This document shows, piece by piece, positions 45,965 through 56,099 of a stretch of 64,000 nucleotides of DNA (position 1 is its first letter; each line of letters begins with the position of its first letter). Origin of the DNA: Thalassoglobus sp. JC818 (GTDB lineage Bacteria > Planctomycetota > Planctomycetia > Planctomycetales > Planctomycetaceae); assembly GCF_040717535.1 (NCBI RefSeq), contig NZ_JBFEFI010000004.1, positions 310,001 through 374,000 of the forward strand, given 5' to 3'. The notes beneath the pieces are model-generated. The model did no database searches. It was not told the origin of the DNA and saw nothing but the letters and a program-made list of their open reading frames with translations. Made by a program: the position numbers and the translations under genes.

Positions 45965-47653
45965 TTACATATTCACGATGACTAATCCAAGCAGGCCCGC
46001 CATGAGGACGTAATAACAGAACGGAATCAACGTTCGACGAATCGTTTCACCCTCGCGTCCGATCAATCCCACAACTGCCGAAGCTGCCACAACGTTGTGA
46101 ACGCAAATCATGTTGCCGGCAGCCCCACCGACGGCCTGTAAAGCAACCATCCAGAGAGGATCGACCCCAATTTTTTGACCGACATTAAACTGAAACAGGG
46201 AGAACATCATATTGCTATTCGTATTGCTCCCCGCGACGGCAGCTCCCATGCCGCCAATCCAGGGTGCAAAGACAGGCCACATTCGTCCGACAGAGTCTGA
46301 GATTGCTGTCGCCAGGGCATATGGCATGGCATCGTAACCAGCGCTTCCTCCGTCGCTTTTCAGAAAAACCTGAACCATTGGAACAGCAAAGAGCAACGCA
46401 ATCGATGCTTTGCGAATGGTCTTCGTGGAGTCTCCAAAGGCTTGCAGAACGGCTGGGGGCTTCATCCGAAAAATGAAGATCGACATCATCGAAACCAGCA
46501 CAAAAACTGAACCCGGGACGTACAAGGGCTTCTCTTCGATGGAAATGTTCGTTCCAAACAATTCAGGAACTCGAATCACGACCGAGTTCAGCCACGCTTG
46601 ATACGGAAGCTGCGGCAAACGGGTCATCACCAGGATCGCCGCCACCAGCAAGTAGGGAAGCCAGGATCGAGCGAGTGACTGAGGAGAATCGTTTTCGATG
46701 CCGAGAGACATGCTTCCACTCCATGAAGCGGGCCACATCTTCTCTTCCTGAAAGTCCCACTCCATCCCTGAACGAGGCATCAGGAATCCGCGCCGACTGG
46801 CAAAGACGACGACTGACAGTCCGATCAGGCCCCCGAGAAGCGACGGGAATTCTGGTCCAAGCAGCCACGCCACCGCGACATAGGGAATGATCATCGCGAA
46901 CGCTGCAAACAACGCGAAAGGCCAAACTTCCAGACCTTCCCGCCAGTCTTTTCGTTCGCCAAAGTATTTCGTCAGCATGCAGACGACGAACATCGGAATG
47001 GCGAATCCCACGGCCGCGTGCATTAATGCAACTCGAAACCCGATGAGGTGCAATCCCGCATCCGACGAATCGATTCCGATGCTTGAAAAGTACCTCATTA
47101 CGTCAGGACTTCCCGCCAAACTGTTTGCCACTCCGACTTCGATCGGCGTCCCGACGGCTCCGAAGGAAACGGGCGTACTCTGAATCGTCATTCCGACCAT
47201 CACTGCAGCGAGTGGAGGAAAGCCCAGCCCGACCATCAACGGAACACCGACTGCGGCGGGCGTTCCGAATCCTGCCGCCCCTTCAATAAACGAACCAAAG
47301 AGCCAGCCAATGATCACAGCCTGAATGCGTCGATCGGGTGAGATATCGACAAACGACCGACGAATTCTGCTCAGAGCGCCGCTTTCGCGAAGAACGTTAA
47401 GAAGCAATATCGCTCCAAAAATGATGTAAAGCAACCGCAGCGCAATCGCCAGCCCGCTCACTGAAGCAGCTGCGACTTGAAAGAACGGAACACGCCAGAC
47501 AAACAGGGCCAGCAGGACTGCTGTCAGGAACGAGAGTGGCATCGCTCGACTCGCTGGCCACCTGAGAGCAACCAGAAAGATCCCAACGACGACGATTGGC
47601 ATCAAGGCCAAGATTGCCAATAACAATTCACTCACGCCGCCCTCAACTTCCAT
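45965..47653 (-). CDS. lctP: L-lactate permease (LctP family)
   Basis: The 562-residue protein has the length and pattern of LctP/LldP permeases, with twelve or more membrane segments. Family landmarks include RRIQAVIIGWLFGSFIEGAAGFGTPAA (split here by function, not sequence), FPPLAAVMVGMTIQSTPVSFGAVGTP, and near the end GGMGAAVAGSNTNSNMMFS and GNMICVHNVVAASAVVGL. It imports lactate, and often glycolate, together with protons. No lactate dehydrogenase gene is adjacent in the window. The gene lies 130 bases upstream of the DAC-like gene. Confidence 0.94.
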   Translation of the reverse strand: MEVEGGVSELLLAILALMPIVVVGIFLVALRWPASRAMPLSFLTAVLLALFVWRVPFFQVAAASVSGLAIALRLLYIIFGAILLLNVLRESGALSRIRRSFVDISPDRRIQAVIIGWLFGSFIEGAAGFGTPAAVGVPLMVGLGFPPLAAVMVGMTIQSTPVSFGAVGTPIEVGVANSLAGSPDVMRYFSSIGIDSSDAGLHLIGFRVALMHAAVGFAIPMFVVCMLTKYFGERKDWREGLEVWPFALFAAFAMIIPYVAVAWLLGPEFPSLLGGLIGLSVVVFASRRGFLMPRSGMEWDFQEEKMWPASWSGSMSLGIENDSPQSLARSWLPYLLVAAILVMTRLPQLPYQAWLNSVVIRVPELFGTNISIEEKPLYVPGSVFVLVSMMSIFIFRMKPPAVLQAFGDSTKTIRKASIALLFAVPMVQVFLKSDGGSAGYDAMPYALATAISDSVGRMWPVFAPWIGGMGAAVAGSNTNSNMMFSLFQFNVGQKIGVDPLWMVALQAVGGAAGNMICVHNVVAASAVVGLIGREGETIRRTLIPFCYYVLMAGLLGLVIVNM

Positions 47654-47929
47654 CTCTCGAGGTTGTGTCGACCACTTTGATGGTCTCCGCCCTCGCCTGC
47701 ACTTCTTCAGTCAGTTGATCGCATGCGGAGGCGTTCAATAACGCTCTGGGCTGTCAATCTAGCGATCAGTACAACTGAGCAACAGAGTCCCATGCGTGAA
47801 CTCTGATGTTTTTGAGGGCAGTTCAACATCGTCTTTAACACATCGTACGTGCCTCGGTGCATTGATTCCGATTGTCGGAACAACAGAGAATGCAGAAGTC
47901 CAACCAATCACTCGAAGAATGACCGTTCG

Positions 47930-49120
47930 ATGCTCAAACCTCAGCCTGCAGCAAGTCCACAAAACTTGACTGTCCTGATGATCTTGTCCGTAGTCACGTT
48001 GATGCTCGTTTTGGCTGTCTGTGATTCTGCCGAACCGAAGAGAGATACTCTTCCGAAAATTCTCGCTGAAAGCAGCACTCCTCCGCCGGAGTTGAAAAAC
48101 GATTTCGGGGAATATCACTCCCTACTTCTTGATCGCAACGGAGACGAACTTTCGTCTTTGGAGAAATGGCAGGTCAGGCACAGCGAGCTTCGAAACGAGT
48201 GGACTGAGTTGCTGGGGGCATGGCCTCCGCTCATCGAACGTCCTCAGGTTGAAGTTCTTGATGCGACCGATCGCGATGAATTCAATGAACTCAAGGTTCG
48301 CTTCCTCTGGACACCGAAGGAACACACAACGGCTTATATTCTCGTGCCGCCTGGAGAAGGTCCTTTCCCAGGTGTCGTCACCGTTTACTACGAACCCGAA
48401 ACCGCAATTGGGCAAGGGAAAGAATACCGCGATTTCGCCTACCAGCTGACAAAAAGAGGTTTCGTGACGCTCTCGATCGGGACAACGGAAGCGACCGCAC
48501 AAAAGACGTACTCGCTCTACTACCCGTCAATCGATAATGCTGAGGTCCAACCACTTTCGATGCTGGGGTACGCCGCCGCGAATGCCTACTATGTGCTTGC
48601 AACACGACCAGACGTCGATGCTGAACGAATCGGAATTGTCGGGCATTCGTTCGGTGGCAAGTGGGCGATGTTTGCCTCTTGTCTGTTTGACCAATTCGCC
48701 TGCGCTGCCTGGTCTGATCCCGGAATTGTGTTCGACGACGATCGTCCAAACGTGAATTACTGGGAGCCGTGGTACTTGGGATACGAACCACTTCCGTGGA
48801 GAAAGCGCGGACTTGTCACTCCTGAGAACCCAGCGAGTGGTCTCTATCCGAAGCTGCGAGAAGCTGGTCGCGACTTACATGAACTGCACGCGCTCATGGC
48901 ACCGCGCCCGTTTCTGGTTTCAGGAGGATCAGAAGATCCGGTTGAACGCTGGAAAGCACTTAACCGTTCAGTCCAAGTCAACCAACTCTACACCGATGAG
49001 CCGCGCGTGTTCATGCACAATCGTCCGGATCATAGCCCGAACAAAGACTCCAACGAGGTCATCTACACCTTCTTCGAGTACTTCCTCAAATCGAGTCCAG
49101 CACCTGAAACGCAGGACTAA
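47930..49120 (+). CDS. Exported alpha/beta hydrolase (acetylxylan-esterase or dienelactone-hydrolase-like)
   Basis: The 396-residue product starts at the ATG at 47930 with a signal peptide (LMILSVVTLMLVLAV). The nucleophile elbow is GIVGHSFGGKW with Ser240, an acid lies in VSGGSEDP, and the His is in NRPDHSPN. The overall pattern (AYILVPPGEGPFPGVVTVYYEP before the elbow, MAPRPFLVSGGSEDP after it) fits the large exported esterase group of planctomycetes related to acetylxylan esterases. It probably cleaves esters on carbohydrates outside the cytoplasm; substrate is inferred only from family and from the nearby sulfatase. Confidence 0.87.
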   Translation: MLKPQPAASPQNLTVLMILSVVTLMLVLAVCDSAEPKRDTLPKILAESSTPPPELKNDFGEYHSLLLDRNGDELSSLEKWQVRHSELRNEWTELLGAWPPLIERPQVEVLDATDRDEFNELKVRFLWTPKEHTTAYILVPPGEGPFPGVVTVYYEPETAIGQGKEYRDFAYQLTKRGFVTLSIGTTEATAQKTYSLYYPSIDNAEVQPLSMLGYAAANAYYVLATRPDVDAERIGIVGHSFGGKWAMFASCLFDQFACAAWSDPGIVFDDDRPNVNYWEPWYLGYEPLPWRKRGLVTPENPASGLYPKLREAGRDLHELHALMAPRPFLVSGGSEDPVERWKALNRSVQVNQLYTDEPRVFMHNRPDHSPNKDSNEVIYTFFEYFLKSSPAPETQD

Positions 49121-49144
49121 AGAGCAAGTCTCTAACTGTGCGTG

Positions 49145-50080
49145 CTAAACGAGCGACAAGTGAAGCAAGAGGGCACAGTCTTTCTTCAAGTAATGCACGA
49201 CCTGTTCCACGCGTTCCAGCTGTTGATGAGTCGGACTCTTCTCTTTTTGGGCGGGTCGAAACCGGCGGACAAACCGCTCATCGACCGAATCCACTTTGCA
49301 GTTCGCAAGGTCAGCTCTGCGGGTCGCTTCCAAAGCGAGTTCACGAACTTCATGCTCTCTCGGAACGTCGTGTCCTTTCTCGTACTGCTTGCCAAGCTTT
49401 TGATCGATCATCGACGACATGAGCACTTGCGATTTGAAGTAGTCCCAACGCTGTAACTGACGTGTTGGCCGACCATCATAAGTTAACAACGGAAGACACG
49501 AAAACGCCTCAAGGCATAAGATCGCTCCCGGCTCATCGATAGCGATTCCCCCACCAAATGCTGGTTTCTTGGGGACACGTGGCACGCCAACTTCGAAGCG
49601 AACACCTCCGCCTCCGAGTTCTCGATTCACCTTGGAAATCTCGAACAGGATGAGCCCAATCTGAAGGGCCGAAGCTGTTCCCGGTTGCAGGTACAGCTTG
49701 AGCGGTGCACTGGCACTTCCGGAGATCTCTTTCGAATGGTCAAGATTTCCATTTTCATCGGGAAAGATGATCGAGTCGAAAACGGCAGAGGAACCAGCTA
49801 CTGCTGCGACACTCAGTTCTTCAGCCTTTGGCAACTCATGCGGTGCCTGTTCGCGAATTCTTTCCAGTTCTCGATCTCGCTGACGCTGCCAGGCGGCTCG
49901 TTCCCGCTGAAAGTCATCGATGGCAACTTCCAGCTGTTGAAGCTGCATGGAGACGAATCGTTCGAAACGACGTCCGAGATAGTCGAGGCTTCGCGCATAG
50001 TCGAGCAACTCTCGACGCTGCTCGTTGAGGCCGTCGGAATCGAATTCACTGGAGATTGTTTCGGGTGTGCGAACATTCAT
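49145..50080 (-). CDS. Unknown protein with coiled coil, last gene of the chemosensory cluster
   Basis: I do not recognise the family. Residues about 15-90 form a charged helical or coiled-coil segment (LDYARSLDYLGRRFERF, then FQRERAAWQRQRDRELERI), and the remaining 220 residues look globular (LQIGLILFEISKVNRELGGG, LLTYDGRPTRQLQRWDYF). There is no signal peptide or membrane segment. It starts 16 bases after the FHA gene, so the two are most likely one unit and their coiled coils could pair. Function is open. Confidence 0.75.
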   Translation of the reverse strand: MNVRTPETISSEFDSDGLNEQRRELLDYARSLDYLGRRFERFVSMQLQQLEVAIDDFQRERAAWQRQRDRELERIREQAPHELPKAEELSVAAVAGSSAVFDSIIFPDENGNLDHSKEISGSASAPLKLYLQPGTASALQIGLILFEISKVNRELGGGGVRFEVGVPRVPKKPAFGGGIAIDEPGAILCLEAFSCLPLLTYDGRPTRQLQRWDYFKSQVLMSSMIDQKLGKQYEKGHDVPREHEVRELALEATRRADLANCKVDSVDERFVRRFRPAQKEKSPTHQQLERVEQVVHYLKKDCALLLHLSLV

Positions 50081-50096
50081 GGAAAGCTTCCCTTGT

Positions 50097-51536
50097 TCAA
50101 GAGTTCAAGCGGCTCCAGAGCTTGGAGATCCTGCTTGAAAGAGTGGCCCCGCTCGATCCGTTGCGCCCGGTCTCGCGGAACTCCTCACGAATCTCACGTA
50201 GTTTGAGATCCGCTTCCTTAATCGCTGCAGACTCTTCTTCTTCCGACGCTTTCGGAGTCGGTTCCAGATCCTGTCGTCGTTTTTCCAGTTCATGCCGCAT
50301 TCTGGCGATTTCGGCACGTTCCCGGGAGAGTCGAATTTCTTCTTCGCGGGTTGTTGAACCGCGAGCTTCGGTCAGCTCTTGCTTCAACTCAGTGTTCTGA
50401 GAGTGAACTTCATCGAGTTCATCCTGGACTTGCGAAACTTGTTGCCGAAGCGAATCGATCACGCGCTGTAAAGATTCCACCTGAATCGAGGAATCAGTGG
50501 TCTCCCGCGCGACGAGAGACTCGTTGCGTTGTTCTTCAAGCAGACGAACTTTCTCGTTGAGGAACTTTCGTTCAGCCTCCCACTCAACCGAGCGTTCCTG
50601 AAACCTCTCTTCAAATTCCGACAACCACTGCGTGAGCTGTTCACGCTCTTCCGTCTCCGCCTGATTCGCGTCTTCAGCAGTATGCAGCAGTGATTGCAGC
50701 AGTTCCAGTTGCTCATCTTTTGTGGAAAGCTCATCGAGCAGTGCTTCTAGCCGCTGAACAAGCCGTTCAACTTCTTCACGAGATGGCAGTGTTTCGTCGA
50801 GAAGTTCCTGACCTGCCCGAGCAGTTTCAGCATCTTGCGACTGCAATTGACTGACTTGAGATTGAAGTGCCAACACTTCTTCCCGCAGCAATTCAATCAT
50901 CTCTTCCTGAAACGGATCAGCTTCGAATTCGACCTTTCTGGAGGTCGCCTGACTGAGACGCTCTCGGAGAATCTCGTTCTCCGCAGAGAGAGTCTGAAGC
51001 TCAATGGCTAGATCCGTCATCTCCATCGCTGAAGCAGCCGCAGCGACTGTGTTGTCACTCGTAGACTCATCCTCTTCCAATTCAAAGTCATCAATCGATG
51101 GCTCATCGTCGAGGAAATCATCAGACTCAGAGAGTTGATCACTTAGCGATTGAAGAGTCTCAAGCACCGGAGGACTCTTCGGTGCAGGACTCGGCGGAGG
51201 TCCCATGCTCTCTCGCGGATTCATCACTTTCAGCGCGATCACACATTCGCCGACTTGAACGTCACAGTCATAGTCAATTTCGATCTGTTGAACTTTCTGA
51301 CTGTTAACAAACGTTCCCGTAGGGGAATAGCAATCACGCAAACTGACGAATCCCTTCTCGATCGTCAGAATACAGTGAGTCCCAGCAATCCCGTTTCCAT
51401 TCAGTCGGAGTTCTGACAAGTCATCGGAACCGACGGAAACGACATCGCCTTCTTTGAGATTACGAGTGATGTAGGCTCCACCCGGAATCTGAACGGAGAT
51501 TGTTGCTCCGACTTTGCGATCTTCTGTGGTGTCCAT
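50097..51536 (-). CDS. FHA-domain coiled-coil protein
   Basis: The 479-residue protein has an N-terminal forkhead-associated domain (about residues 12-105): VVSVGSDDLSELRLNGNGIAGTH, then VSLRDCYSPTGTFVNSQKV, matching the phosphothreonine-binding pattern although the usual S-R-H triad reads A-G-T-H. After a Pro-rich linker the rest (about 130-460) is almost all coiled coil, rich in Glu, Gln, Leu and Arg. FHA domains bind phosphothreonine, so a Ser/Thr kinase signal may meet the chemosensory proteins here. It follows the REC-DUF4388 gene by nine bases and precedes the 311-residue gene. Confidence 0.85.
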   Translation of the reverse strand: MDTTEDRKVGATISVQIPGGAYITRNLKEGDVVSVGSDDLSELRLNGNGIAGTHCILTIEKGFVSLRDCYSPTGTFVNSQKVQQIEIDYDCDVQVGECVIALKVMNPRESMGPPPSPAPKSPPVLETLQSLSDQLSESDDFLDDEPSIDDFELEEDESTSDNTVAAAASAMEMTDLAIELQTLSAENEILRERLSQATSRKVEFEADPFQEEMIELLREEVLALQSQVSQLQSQDAETARAGQELLDETLPSREEVERLVQRLEALLDELSTKDEQLELLQSLLHTAEDANQAETEEREQLTQWLSEFEERFQERSVEWEAERKFLNEKVRLLEEQRNESLVARETTDSSIQVESLQRVIDSLRQQVSQVQDELDEVHSQNTELKQELTEARGSTTREEEIRLSRERAEIARMRHELEKRRQDLEPTPKASEEEESAAIKEADLKLREIREEFRETGRNGSSGATLSSRISKLWSRLNS

Positions 51537-51545
51537 AGTTCGCCC

Positions 51546-53138
51546 CTAGATCTTCCCAGCTGTACTCAGCTCTGAGTTGGAGGAATGTCGCTGATCACTT
51601 TGGCTCGACTTCGCACCATGACGCAATTGCAGCTCTTCCAATGCAGTCACTACGTTTTGCTTCGAAAACGGTCGCGAGATCACTTGCGAGTGACGAATCG
51701 CCTCGGGGATGTCTGACACCGATCGCTCTTCCGGCAGGATCAGGCACAAGTTGTCCAACTGCGAAACGTCAGATTCACTTCCAAGACAGGCTGGCCACTT
51801 CAGTTCTTCATCGCTGGACAGTTCGATCACGATCACATCTGGAGTGCTCCTCTTGAGCAGAAGCTGCAGCCCGAATTCATCGCGAACAACTTTTCCGCTC
51901 CAGCGATTCTCGGTATCTGCGATGAGTTCGCGGAAGATAAGGGAACCTTCCGGATTCGATTCGAGAACGATCATCTCAGAACCCTCCGCTAGTGGCTGAG
52001 CGTCAATCCATTCCGCCAAACGCAAGCCTTCAAGAACACGTTCCGCTTCGTCCAATGGAAGGTCAGCCCGCGTTGCGATCTCTGCTGTCGTGACCGGTTC
52101 TGTATCGAGTTGAGCGAGCACTTGAACATGCTTTGCCGAGAGACCGGAACGGTCGAGGTTTTGACCGCGAAGGGCACGTCGGAGCCATCCGATATTGTAT
52201 TCGTAAGTTGGAAGTTCGCTCGCATCACAGTGCAGCATCGCTTCCACAAGGAGTGCAGAAAGACTGATTTCCAACGGAGCTCTTCGAGAAATTGCTGGCA
52301 TTTCCCGTTCCGGATAGAAGCTAAACGCCTTCGCATCTCCGTTAAAGCAGAGTCGAGTCAGGTAGGCTGCCTGGAATCGCAATAAGGTCTTGAGCATTCG
52401 TGGATCGATCACTTTGCGATCGAGAAGCTCAACAAGGCCATCGAGTTGGGACGACGCTCCACTGCTCATGGTAAATCGAAGTAGCGGTGCCAGGTTTTGA
52501 AGTGATTCCGGAAGCGTTTCCGCGACTTCTTCCGCTGTCACTGACGCGGAAACGACCGATTGAAACCGTCCGTTTTGAATGAAAAACAGAACACGATGGC
52601 GTTCGAGCTCAATCTCCAAGAGTCCGGACTTATTGCCGTTGTTCAAAAAGTCAAAGACTTCTCGAAGGCCGACCCAACCAAACGTTCCCGATAGAGAAGT
52701 GTCATCGAGCCCGTCGACGACTTCCGGAACAGCTGTTCCACTGGTCTGAGACGAAACGATCATCGCACCAACTTCAAGTGCGTTGGCGACAGTCGTTTTC
52801 AAGAGTTCTGGCTTGAATGGTTTTGGCAGCGAGTCGACGACGTTCGGAACGTCCATGTACTCGATGTAGGCCTGCTTTCTCAGCGTCGACGAGACCACGA
52901 ATGGCACATTCAGACACTCCGGCATCTGAATGATTTTCTTGCAGACCTCAATACCTGTCGTTCCAGGCAGCTGATGGTCGAGAAGGATCAGATCCGGAAC
53001 CAGCTGTGGTGCAAGCTCCAAACCTTTCTCGGCGGTCGGTGCCAAAACGACCCGATATCCTTCTTGAGTGAGGTGGCTGTCGACCATCTTTCGGATAGTC
53101 GCACTATCGTCGATCACGAGAACAGTCTGTGCTGACAT
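51546..53138 (-). CDS. Response regulator with DUF4388 (PatA-like) effector region
   Basis: The 530-residue protein starts at an ATG with GGAG at good spacing. Residues 4-120 are a canonical receiver: LVIDDSATIRKMV, phospho-acceptor Asp54 in LILLDHQLPG, SST and the Lys in LPKPFK. Residues about 140-270 match DUF4388/PATAN (LSGTFGWVGLREVFDFLNNGNKSGLLEIE, VLFFIQNGRFQSVVSA). The rest (270-500) is helical with a winged-helix-like part (AEIATRADLPLDEAERVLEGLRLAEWID) and a second receiver-like tail that lacks a clear Asp. It is the likely output of the CheA encoded just upstream. Confidence 0.86.
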   Translation of the reverse strand: MSAQTVLVIDDSATIRKMVDSHLTQEGYRVVLAPTAEKGLELAPQLVPDLILLDHQLPGTTGIEVCKKIIQMPECLNVPFVVSSTLRKQAYIEYMDVPNVVDSLPKPFKPELLKTTVANALEVGAMIVSSQTSGTAVPEVVDGLDDTSLSGTFGWVGLREVFDFLNNGNKSGLLEIELERHRVLFFIQNGRFQSVVSASVTAEEVAETLPESLQNLAPLLRFTMSSGASSQLDGLVELLDRKVIDPRMLKTLLRFQAAYLTRLCFNGDAKAFSFYPEREMPAISRRAPLEISLSALLVEAMLHCDASELPTYEYNIGWLRRALRGQNLDRSGLSAKHVQVLAQLDTEPVTTAEIATRADLPLDEAERVLEGLRLAEWIDAQPLAEGSEMIVLESNPEGSLIFRELIADTENRWSGKVVRDEFGLQLLLKRSTPDVIVIELSSDEELKWPACLGSESDVSQLDNLCLILPEERSVSDIPEAIRHSQVISRPFSKQNVVTALEELQLRHGAKSSQSDQRHSSNSELSTAGKI

Positions 53139-53243
53139 CTTCTTCTCCAGGATTTTCAAGCCTTCACGAATCGAATGATTCGGACGCGAGATCTCCAAAA
53201 TTTACTTTGCAGTTTGAGTTAAAGGGTTGGAATCCAATGTCGA

Positions 53244-56099
53244 TCAACTCGTAACCAACGAATGACTCCGATTGTGCTCGCGGATAGTTCGCACAATCAT
53301 TTTGACCATTGAATCTGATACAGGTTTCGTAAAGATCCGATTCGCGCCGAGCGCTTCGAGTGAACTGACCGACTCTTCATCCTGACGACTTGTGACGACG
53401 ACAAACGGTAAATCGACATAACGATTCAACCGCCGGACTTCGGCCAGGAAATCGATTCCGTTCATGCGCGGCATATCGACATCCGAAACAATTCCAACAC
53501 AGTCACTGGTGCGAAGCAGATTCATGGCCTGAATTCCATCAGACGCTTCGATCGTTTCGTACCCGTGTGAATGCAGTTTCTTGACGAGAGATCGTCGAAC
53601 ACTTAGTGAGTCGTCGACGACGAGAATCTTGAGGTTCTGGCTGTTCAAACCATGTTTTCGAACTTCGGCAAGTCGCCGTCGTTTGTGGGCTTCCGGTGTG
53701 TTCTCTTCAGCGAACTCCGCATAAGCCTCACGTGAAGTGAGTCCGTACTCGACAAGTCGCGGAACGTCGAGGACCATGACCATTTCAGCTTGCCCGGAGA
53801 GTGTCACTCCTGAGAAGCAATCATGATTCGCCAGCATCGGCGGCAATGATCGCACCACAACTTCTTCGACCCCCACGACTGCGTCGACGAGAATGGAGAG
53901 ATTGGAGTTTTCTGTAGTCGCTCCGCCCGACAGTCCTGGCTCTTTCGCCTGTTGTCGAAGTGTAATGACGCGCTGGTTCATTCCCGGAACACCGTCCAGT
54001 CCAAGCAGGAACTGCAGCGAGACCAGGTTGGAATCCGAGACCTGCGATTCATCCGCTTCTGTCCCGGCGATTGAGTGCATCGGCAGTGCGAAGAGACGTT
54101 CGCCAACCTTGACGACCATTGCATGTTCAATCGTCGACCGCAGCGGAATTTGCATACGAATCGAAGTAAACTGGCCAGCGACGGTATCGATGTCCAATCG
54201 ACCACGCATCTCGCGAATCTGTGATGCAACGACATCCATTCCGACGCCGCGACCGGAGATCTGATTGACCTCTTGCTTGGTCGAGAATCCCGGTTGAAGA
54301 ATCAGTTTCCAAAGCTCTTGCCGAGACACCTGTTCGCCAACGCGAATCAGCCCCATTTCCCGGCCCTTCTTTTCGAGCTTCTCTTCGCTCAGTCCACGTC
54401 CATCGTCACGGACCTCGATGTATAAAGAGGTCGCATCCGACCATGCTTTCAAGTGAATCTTTCCTGTTGATGGCTTGCCGAGCTTTTGTCGATCGGAACC
54501 AGATTCAATTCCATGGCAAATGGCGTTTCGAACCATGTGCATCAGCGGCTCGTACAACCGATCTTGAAGCGAACGCTCTGCCCGGGTTCCTTCTCCGTGA
54601 AGAATCAACTCGACAGGCTTGTGTTCGACTTTGCTCGCCTCTCTCGCCACTCGCTGTAGCCGTCGGAACAGACTCGCCACCGGCTGACGTCGAAGTTCGA
54701 GCATTTCACTTCGAAACCGACCGATGAGGTGCGAAATGAGAAAGTTATCCTGTGCCAACGGATCACAGATCTGACTCATTGTTCTGCCAATCTCCCCAAC
54801 GTCTTTAGAGATCTCGGACAGAAGTGAGTTCAAATCCTGAAGCTGCGACTGAAGGCTGCGCCCGTGCCCGGGTGTACTTGTCGTGAGTCCTGATTCGCGC
54901 TTCTGCTGCTGCATCAGGCTCAGCGTGTCGATCACACGAATTCGAGTCGCACAGCTGTTAACTTCGTGATGAAGTTCTTGGAGTGAATTGACATACGTAT
55001 CGCGGCGATTCCGCAGCATGACCAATTCAGCGAGAAGATCCATTAAGCGATCGAGTCGAGACGTTTCGAGTCGAACGACACCTTCAGGACTCGCAGAGAA
55101 TCCGGAATCAAGTTGAGGAGCATTTTGAACCGGACGCTTGTCTTCTTGATCCGGCTGAGATTCCTGGCCAGTTAAGAGCTGTTCGAGCTGTCGTCGGACC
55201 GAATCAACTCCCTCCAGAAGAAGGTCTGTGTTGACGCTGGCCCCTTCACGAGTCATCGCTTCAACGTCGTTCTCTAACCCATGCAGGTAAGAAGCCAAAC
55301 CACTTAAACCGACCGTTGCCGAAGCCCCTTTCAGTGTGTGTAGCTCACGGCAGAACTGCTGGAGTGGAGCGATTGAATCTTCGGCGTTGTCCAGTTCGAG
55401 GAGACAGTTCTCCATACTCGCTAGACAATTCTGAGCATCGTCCACGTAGGCTGTGACAAGCTCGGGATCATCGATCGTTTCGTTTTCAATTTGCGGGGGA
55501 GCGGAGTTTGTTTCTGAAGGTTTTTGATCGCTGAATGGATGCTGTGATGGTGCCGGCTTCGGTGCTTCAGTCGGAATCTCTTTCGGAAGCTGATCGAGTG
55601 AAGTCAGAATCGCCGAGACATCGATCTGTTCGAACTTCGGGTCATCGGAATCATCTTCAATGTCTTCATGGATCGACGAAGAAGCATCCCACGAGGATGC
55701 TTTGGATGCTCCCCACTCAGCATCTGCAGATGCTCGAAACCGTTCGTGCTCAGAAAGGAGATCGAGGTACTCACCCCATGTTGCTTCGATGTCATCGAGG
55801 ATTGCGGAAACAACGTCATCCGTCGAGGGAAATGCAGCCAGAGCTGTTTCCAGATGAGGAAGCGTGTTTTGGCAGTACTCGCTGATCGATTGAGCCGGAG
55901 ACGATTCATCATCGAAGTCGGTCGACGTTTGAGCAATCGAAACGAGATCCGTCAGGGTAGAAGCCACCACTGCGATTTCATCAGCGCCAGCGTCGGCTGC
56001 CGTGGTTGCCAAGCCGACACATCGCTCTCGAAGCTGCTCCAGCTTCTGTCTGTCGGAGGACTTGTCGAAATCACCCTCTTGTGATCCGGAGTCGATCAT
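53244..56099 (-). CDS. cheA: CheA-type hybrid histidine kinase with C-terminal receiver
   Basis: The 951-residue protein has: an N-terminal helical region (15-130) without a clear histidine; an Hpt domain with the phospho-His His254 in ELHTLKGASATVG; a dimerisation region (about 345-450); the ATPase domain with MVRNAICHGIES (N box), VRDDGRGLSEEKL and SGRGVGMDVV; a CheW-like P5 domain (STIEHAMVVKVGERLFALPMH); and a receiver with acceptor Asp873 in SDVDMPRMNG. The ATG overlaps the MCP stop as ATGA, so receptor and kinase are translationally coupled. It is a FrzE/WspE/PilL-type CheA-REC hybrid, not the core flagellar type. Confidence 0.93.
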   Translation of the reverse strand: MIDSGSQEGDFDKSSDRQKLEQLRERCVGLATTAADAGADEIAVVASTLTDLVSIAQTSTDFDDESSPAQSISEYCQNTLPHLETALAAFPSTDDVVSAILDDIEATWGEYLDLLSEHERFRASADAEWGASKASSWDASSSIHEDIEDDSDDPKFEQIDVSAILTSLDQLPKEIPTEAPKPAPSQHPFSDQKPSETNSAPPQIENETIDDPELVTAYVDDAQNCLASMENCLLELDNAEDSIAPLQQFCRELHTLKGASATVGLSGLASYLHGLENDVEAMTREGASVNTDLLLEGVDSVRRQLEQLLTGQESQPDQEDKRPVQNAPQLDSGFSASPEGVVRLETSRLDRLMDLLAELVMLRNRRDTYVNSLQELHHEVNSCATRIRVIDTLSLMQQQKRESGLTTSTPGHGRSLQSQLQDLNSLLSEISKDVGEIGRTMSQICDPLAQDNFLISHLIGRFRSEMLELRRQPVASLFRRLQRVAREASKVEHKPVELILHGEGTRAERSLQDRLYEPLMHMVRNAICHGIESGSDRQKLGKPSTGKIHLKAWSDATSLYIEVRDDGRGLSEEKLEKKGREMGLIRVGEQVSRQELWKLILQPGFSTKQEVNQISGRGVGMDVVASQIREMRGRLDIDTVAGQFTSIRMQIPLRSTIEHAMVVKVGERLFALPMHSIAGTEADESQVSDSNLVSLQFLLGLDGVPGMNQRVITLRQQAKEPGLSGGATTENSNLSILVDAVVGVEEVVVRSLPPMLANHDCFSGVTLSGQAEMVMVLDVPRLVEYGLTSREAYAEFAEENTPEAHKRRRLAEVRKHGLNSQNLKILVVDDSLSVRRSLVKKLHSHGYETIEASDGIQAMNLLRTSDCVGIVSDVDMPRMNGIDFLAEVRRLNRYVDLPFVVVTSRQDEESVSSLEALGANRIFTKPVSDSMVKMIVRTIREHNRSHSLVTS

